In this document: positions 58,103-61,281 of the stretch, in pieces
Numbering within the stretch: the stretch's first letter is position 1
How the letters are laid out: each line of letters opens with the position of its first letter
NCBI RefSeq assembly: GCF_013214165.1
Contig: NZ_JABSSM010000028.1
Location: 1-61,281, forward strand
DNA: 61,281 nucleotides
Source: Shewanella sp.
GTDB taxonomy: Bacteria; Pseudomonadota; Gammaproteobacteria; Enterobacterales; Shewanellaceae
Direction of reading: 5' to 3'
Position numbers and translations under genes: made by a program
The notes under the pieces: generated by a model
What the model saw: only the letters and a program-made list of their open reading frames with translations
The model's database searches: none
What the model was told of the DNA's origin: nothing

Positions 58103-58636
58103 ATGCAGTACAGAGTTGCTAATTTTAATGACATAAGAGACTTGGCTAAATTACATGCTGAGAGTTGGCGAGATTCTTATAGAGGGATATTCCCCGATGA
58201 TTTTCTTGATAATGAAGTATGGGATGAGCGGGAAAAGTCTTGGGGTAGTCGTTTATCTTCACCTAAGCATAATCAACGTGTGTTAATCGCTACTGACAAT
58301 GATGAAATATGTGGGTTTGTTTGTGCTTTCGGAAATGAAAGTCCCAAATGGGGAACTTTCATCGATAATTTACACGTTTCAAAAACAGCCCAAGGTAAAG
58401 GTGTTGGTAAGCAGTTAATGTATTTAATTGCTGAATGGGCAGATCAATTATTTGATCACAAAGGTGTATACCTTGAGGTTCTAGAAGGGAATTTAAATGC
58501 TCGTAGTTTCTACCATAGGATTGGGGCAAAACACCAAGAAACAAATTTATGGCAACCGCCTGGCAGTAATGAGACAGTCAACGATTTACTTTATGTATGG
58601 GAAAGTAATTTACCTTTATTGCAAATCAACAACTAA
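58103..58636 (+). CDS. Integron cassette 3: GNAT N-acetyltransferase
   Basis: A 177-residue GNAT acetyltransferase. The ATG at 58103 is chosen because a longer frame from 58058 would begin inside attC 2, outside the mobile unit. The acetyl-CoA loop is KTAQGKGVGKQLM, preceded by IDNLHVS and followed by LEVLEGNLNARSFYHRIGA, the usual motif B. It begins RVANFNDIRDLAKLHAESW. The stop TAA is inside the first attC 3 box. It is unrelated in detail to cassette 1, so the two were captured separately. Confidence 0.87.
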   Translation: MQYRVANFNDIRDLAKLHAESWRDSYRGIFPDDFLDNEVWDEREKSWGSRLSSPKHNQRVLIATDNDEICGFVCAFGNESPKWGTFIDNLHVSKTAQGKGVGKQLMYLIAEWADQLFDHKGVYLEVLEGNLNARSFYHRIGAKHQETNLWQPPGSNETVNDLLYVWESNLPLLQINN

Positions 58637-58732
58637 CAAGCCAATTAAGACGGGACTGCTAACAGTTTGCTCGGTTCCGCTTCGCTTCACATTTTAGCAA
58701 ACTATTATCAGCCCCTTATTGGGGCGTTATGT
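58631..58732 (+). other. attC recombination site 3
   Basis: Outer boxes AACTAAC (58631-58637) and GTTATGT (58726-58732), inner box pair around TTAAGACGGGA and CCCCTTATT, and an internal arm AGTTTGCT / AGCAAACT. Length 102 bases. Confidence 0.9.
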
Positions 58733-58742
58733 GTTCTTAATT

Positions 58743-59072
58743 ATGCAATATCTGTTCGTATTAATTATCATTGTTGCTCTCGTTATCCTTTTTAAAAGGT
58801 TTCGAGCACAAAATTCAATGCCAGTTCACTGGGAGCCACAAGATATCGCAGATCTTCTGCAAACCTGCATCGAAGGTGAAACGGATCATAAAGCATGGGA
58901 TTACTTCGAATGTTGTGAAATCATAGAGCCGAAATTGGAAAATATTCGGCTAAGAGCTATAAACGCTTTGTATGGCCCTGACTGGCCTAAATACATGAAG
59001 AGCATTGAAACAGATGATTACCTAACTCAGGAAGGTAAAGAGTTATTCGCAGAACTGGTTGCCGAATGCTAA
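58743..59072 (+). CDS. Integron cassette 4: small membrane-anchored hypothetical protein
   Basis: A 109-residue protein with one N-terminal membrane helix (YLFVLIIIVALVILFKRF). A soluble acidic domain follows, with CIEGETDHKAWDYFECCEIIEPKLENIRLRA broken by conserved-looking Trp and Cys residues. ATG 58743 is used; an in-frame TTG at 58719 lies in attC 3. Its stop is 24 bases before attC 4. Resembles uncharacterised cassette proteins; function unknown. Confidence 0.8.
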   Translation: MQYLFVLIIIVALVILFKRFRAQNSMPVHWEPQDIADLLQTCIEGETDHKAWDYFECCEIIEPKLENIRLRAINALYGPDWPKYMKSIETDDYLTQEGKELFAELVAEC

Positions 59073-59096
59073 GTGGTACTCCGTAGCACAGAGAAC

Positions 59097-59152
59097 ACAT
59101 AACTAATAAGGATAGGCCGCGCGCAGCCGCGTCCTTATCCCAAGTGTTGAAC
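59097..59152 (+). other. attC recombination site 4, end of the array
   Basis: Short site of 56 bases: outer boxes ACATAAC (59097-59103) and GTTGAAC (59146-59152), inner stem AATAAGGATA / TCCTTATCC, with a GC-rich centre GGCCGCG/CGCGTCC. The first box is the exact complement of the GTTATGT core of the previous site; the second is a GTTRRRY core. No cassette follows it. Confidence 0.8.
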
Positions 59153-59463
59153 AAGCCCGAGGTTTGGTAATACTCTTTATTAAGTAAATAGCAGATCGAA
59201 AATTTGATCTATTTGAGGTAAAAATCAGAGTGTAACTTTTCTTTAGTCAGCACTATCCATTAGCATCAAGAATACTAAAGTAATCATTTATATATCAGCT
59301 TGTTACCTTCTTACACCCCCTTCATTTGTTGATCCCATCATCCCTATTTCCTCGCAATAAGTTCCAGCGCTAGGCTGTGAGTATCAAGCTTGTCGTTCGA
59401 TTGAACCTGCGGATCCCCAAGAAGTCCATTGGCTTATGACAACACGGGCAGCAGCGTATCGCC
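59153..59463. other. Degraded region after the cassette array
   Basis: No gene is visible. A + strand frame at about 59365-59474 reads GCEYQACRSIEPADPQEV, faintly like an IS4/Tn5-type transposase segment but too short to call. Confidence 0.35.
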
Positions 59464-59526
59464 AATAACCAAGACACCCAATATTATTCTCTGTTAGATG
59501 GCCTGTACCTGCTAGAGCCAGATTGC
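59464..59526. repeat. Truncated copy A of the IS-like element end (63 bp)
   Basis: Identical to the first 63 bases of copies B (59531) and C (59864), starting AATAACCAAGACACCCA. Followed by GGTC and then copy B in the same direction. Confidence 0.92.
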
Positions 59527-59530
59527 GGTC

Positions 59531-59848
59531 AATAACCAAGACACCCAATATTATTCTCTGTTAGATGGCCTGTACCTGCTAGAGCCAGATTGCCAGAGAA
59601 ATTCGATCCTCCCACTTTTAATACTCCATACAATACTCAATAATTCTGTCATGAGCTAAATTTCGACTATTCCCTTAAAAATCAGACATAAAAATAACCA
59701 AGCAGCCGTTTGGTTATGCTTGAATATAATAATTTAAAATGGATGTCTCTCAGTCTTGATTAAATGCCATCTAGCCATCGATGACAGTTGGCGGCTCCTT
59801 GTCGGCGCTTACGGTCAAGGTGTTCACAATACGCTGTTAACTCTTGAG
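59531..59848. repeat. Truncated copy B of the IS-like element end (318 bp)
   Basis: Appears identical to 59864-60181, offset by 333 bases. It holds the element terminus, the internal hairpin at 59694-59717 and the last 28 codons of the transposase (ending HRWLDGI) on the - strand, then breaks off. A further partial AATAACCAAG lies at 59853-59862 before the full element. Confidence 0.93.
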
Positions 59849-59863
59849 GGCAAATAACCAAGA

Positions 59864-61154
59864 AATAACCAAGACACCCAATATTATTCTCTGTTAGATG
59901 GCCTGTACCTGCTAGAGCCAGATTGCCAGAGAAATTCGATCCTCCCACTTTTAATACTCCATACAATACTCAATAATTCTGTCATGAGCTAAATTTCGAC
60001 TATTCCCTTAAAAATCAGACATAAAAATAACCAAGCAGCCGTTTGGTTATGCTTGAATATAATAATTTAAAATGGATGTCTCTCAGTCTTGATTAAATGC
60101 CATCTAGCCATCGATGACAGTTGGCGGCTCCTTGTCGGCGCTTACGGTCAAGGTGTTCACAATACGCTGTTAACTCTTGAGTATTGCCCACAGGCCCTTT
60201 GAAAATCTTGGTAAATTCTGAGGTTAGTTTTATCCAGTTTTCTTGCGGGATATTAAGTCTCTTTAATATCTTGGCCGACTCTTGACTCATAGAGCCTCGC
60301 TTGCCATCTCTGACTATACGCCCTGTATCATCAACAAGTTGCAGGTAATCTTTAGCATTGAACATGAGCCCCTTAGGCATTGCTTTATGTTCGTTGCCAA
60401 CAAAGGGTAATAGTGTATTGGGCTGCTCACCGTTAAGCGCTGCCTTAATACGCAGTTTGATGCTAGTGAAATCTGAAGTTTCTGGTGTAGCAGCCATCTT
60501 AGCGCGGATTGGGTTCAAATCTACATAGGCCATACAGGCCAGTACTGCCGCTTCATCAAGCAGGGCCTGGGACTTAAATCGTCCTTCCCAGAAGCGCCCA
60601 GTACACTTGTCCTCTGCATTGGCTCTACGAGCAATAGGTTCATTCAGTGCCCGCATAAACCAAGAGATATCCATCAGCCGTAAGCGGTACTCTTTGACTC
60701 GTTTATTGATAATGCTTTGTTGATAGGATTCAAGTGGTTCACCTTTAACAAAGTCGTGATTAAGGCTATCGCCTTTAAACAGCTTTTGCCATTGAGTGAC
60801 CACTTCGATATCTGACCAATGCTTAGCTAACTCCACATCAATACGTAATACGAGATGTAAATGGTTACTCATCACTACATAAGCACAAATATCAATGGCA
60901 AACACAGCTGCAAGTTCTAATAGTCGACTTTCAACCCAATCCCGTCTATGCTCATAGGATTGACCTGTGTAATGATCAACTCCGCACAAAAAAGCCTTTC
61001 TAACACAACGAGATACGCAATGATAATAGAGCGTATCCTCTAAGCTGACTAACGCTTTTCTTGGTGTAGGCATAATAACCCCTCCTCAACAACTCTGACT
61101 TAAGCGTAGTCAAGGGATCTTAATCTGACAATCCTGGGTGTCTTGGTTGTTATT
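59864..61154 (-). mobile_element. IS-like element of 1291 bp with a Y1 transposase
   Basis: One end is AATAACCAAGACACCCA (59864-59880) and the other TGGGTGTCTTGGTTGTTATT (61135-61154). They are inverted repeats apart from a 3-base insertion. The element carries one gene, a Y1-type transposase on the - strand. A hairpin at 60027-60050 (ATAACCAA / TTGGTTAT) repeats the terminal motif internally. Terminal inverted repeats are unusual for Y1 (IS200/IS605) elements. Its right end is 12 bases from the stop of an integrase gene. Confidence 0.8.
60093..61073 (-). CDS. Y1-type (IS200/REP-associated) transposase
   Basis: A 326-residue protein of the Y1_Tnp/RAYT-like group. It begins MPTPRKALVSLEDTLYYHC, the family start leading to the catalytic core, and VMSNHLHLVL contains the HUH metal-binding His pair. 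YEHRRDWVESRLLELAAVF and NEPIARRANAEDKCTGRFWEG are typical. The latter matches the RAYT motif (N...GRFWEGRF), and MAYVDLNPIRA follows. It lacks a second ORF such as TnpB. The last 28 residues are duplicated in copy B. Confidence 0.9.
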   Translation of the reverse strand: MPTPRKALVSLEDTLYYHCVSRCVRKAFLCGVDHYTGQSYEHRRDWVESRLLELAAVFAIDICAYVVMSNHLHLVLRIDVELAKHWSDIEVVTQWQKLFKGDSLNHDFVKGEPLESYQQSIINKRVKEYRLRLMDISWFMRALNEPIARRANAEDKCTGRFWEGRFKSQALLDEAAVLACMAYVDLNPIRAKMAATPETSDFTSIKLRIKAALNGEQPNTLLPFVGNEHKAMPKGLMFNAKDYLQLVDDTGRIVRDGKRGSMSQESAKILKRLNIPQENWIKLTSEFTKIFKGPVGNTQELTAYCEHLDRKRRQGAANCHRWLDGI

Positions 61155-61165
61155 TCAGGCAAGAC

Positions 61166-61281
61166 TCAAAATCTGAACCTATGACGCAGATCATCCATTG
61201 GGCTAGTTGTTCCAGCATAGTGTTGGCCTAAAACGTGTGTGTATATCTGAGTCGTATTCAGATCGTTATGCCCTAGTAACT
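61166..61281 (-). CDS. intI: Integron integrase IntI, C-terminal end only
   Basis: The frame enters from the right edge and ends with TGA at 61168-61166. It reads LLGHNDLNTTQIYTHVL then GQHYAGTTSPMDDL. This is the C-terminal box of a tyrosine recombinase with the catalytic Tyr in TTQIYTHVL. The following GTTSPMD segment fits IntI (family GxxSPLD) better than XerC or XerD. About 38 codons are visible; the rest lies beyond the window. Since intI faces away from its cassettes, its attI and array should lie further right. Confidence 0.8.
   Translation of the reverse strand, partial: LLGHNDLNTTQIYTHVLGQHYAGTTSPMDDLRHRFRF

Noticed and set aside
59365..59474. Possible IS4/Tn5-type transposase fragment after the cassette array
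   Set aside because: The resemblance is a few residues only and too weak to report as a gene.
59760..59966. 68-codon - strand frame
   Set aside because: Its C-terminus is the duplicated transposase tail in copy B; the first part is out of frame with the gene. It is a fragment, not an independent gene.
59464..60181. The AATAACCAAG repeats as a CRISPR array
   Set aside because: Copies are spaced irregularly and are ends of one IS-like element; there are no unique spacers of constant length and no cas genes.

Overview
This window looks like a piece of a marine Shewanella chromosome. The evidence is the gene order rpsB-tsf-pyrH-frr-uppS-cdsA-dxr-rseP-bamA-skp-lpxD-fabZ-lpxA-lpxB-rnhB-dnaE, the rcsF-trmO-proS neighbourhood, a complete liu leucine-degradation operon under a MerR regulator beside gnd, and an integron of the Vibrio/Shewanella type. 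The genus is inferred from gene content and protein character; no database search was possible.

Region 1 (1-19249) is housekeeping, all on the + strand. It covers translation (rpsB end, tsf, frr), UMP kinase, lipid and isoprenoid carriers (uppS, cdsA, dxr), envelope biogenesis (rseP, bamA, skp, lpxD, fabZ, lpxA, lpxB), then rnhB, dnaE and tilS. Genes are tightly packed, with intrinsic terminators or attenuators after rpsB, tsf and frr.

Region 2 (19320-37318) is mixed: a diguanylate cyclase, a CPA2 K+/H+ antiporter, a DUF885 protein, an SGNH hydrolase carrying an in-frame DDNKP repeat, a patatin phospholipase, proS, a small hypothetical gene, a DMT transporter, a broken hexapeptide acetyltransferase, trmO, rcsF, two overlapping secreted amidohydrolase-like genes and an H-NS-like gene.

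Region 3 (37531-53823) is energy and carbon metabolism. etfBA and the liuRABCDE-scoAB operon form one functional unit: LiuA passes electrons to EtfAB, and both promoters carry a similar 17-bp palindromic site, the likely LiuR operator. Between them are a lysine riboswitch with a NhaC-family (LysW-type) transporter, and tdk. gnd and an RluA-family pseudouridine synthase follow.

Region 4 (55659-61281) is accessory DNA and the most interesting part. It starts with repeat-rich non-coding DNA. Next is a decayed integron: an integrase remnant on the - strand, with a LexA-type box 16 bases before its start codon and a stop at codon 31, then a divergent array of four gene cassettes (two GNAT acetyltransferases, one unknown protein, one small membrane protein). 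Each cassette ends in a recognisable attC site whose outer boxes pair with each other. Beyond the array is an IS-like element with a Y1 (IS200/REP-type) transposase, preceded by two truncated copies of its own end. At the right edge is the C-terminus of a second integron integrase, whose stop codon lies 12 bases from the element end.
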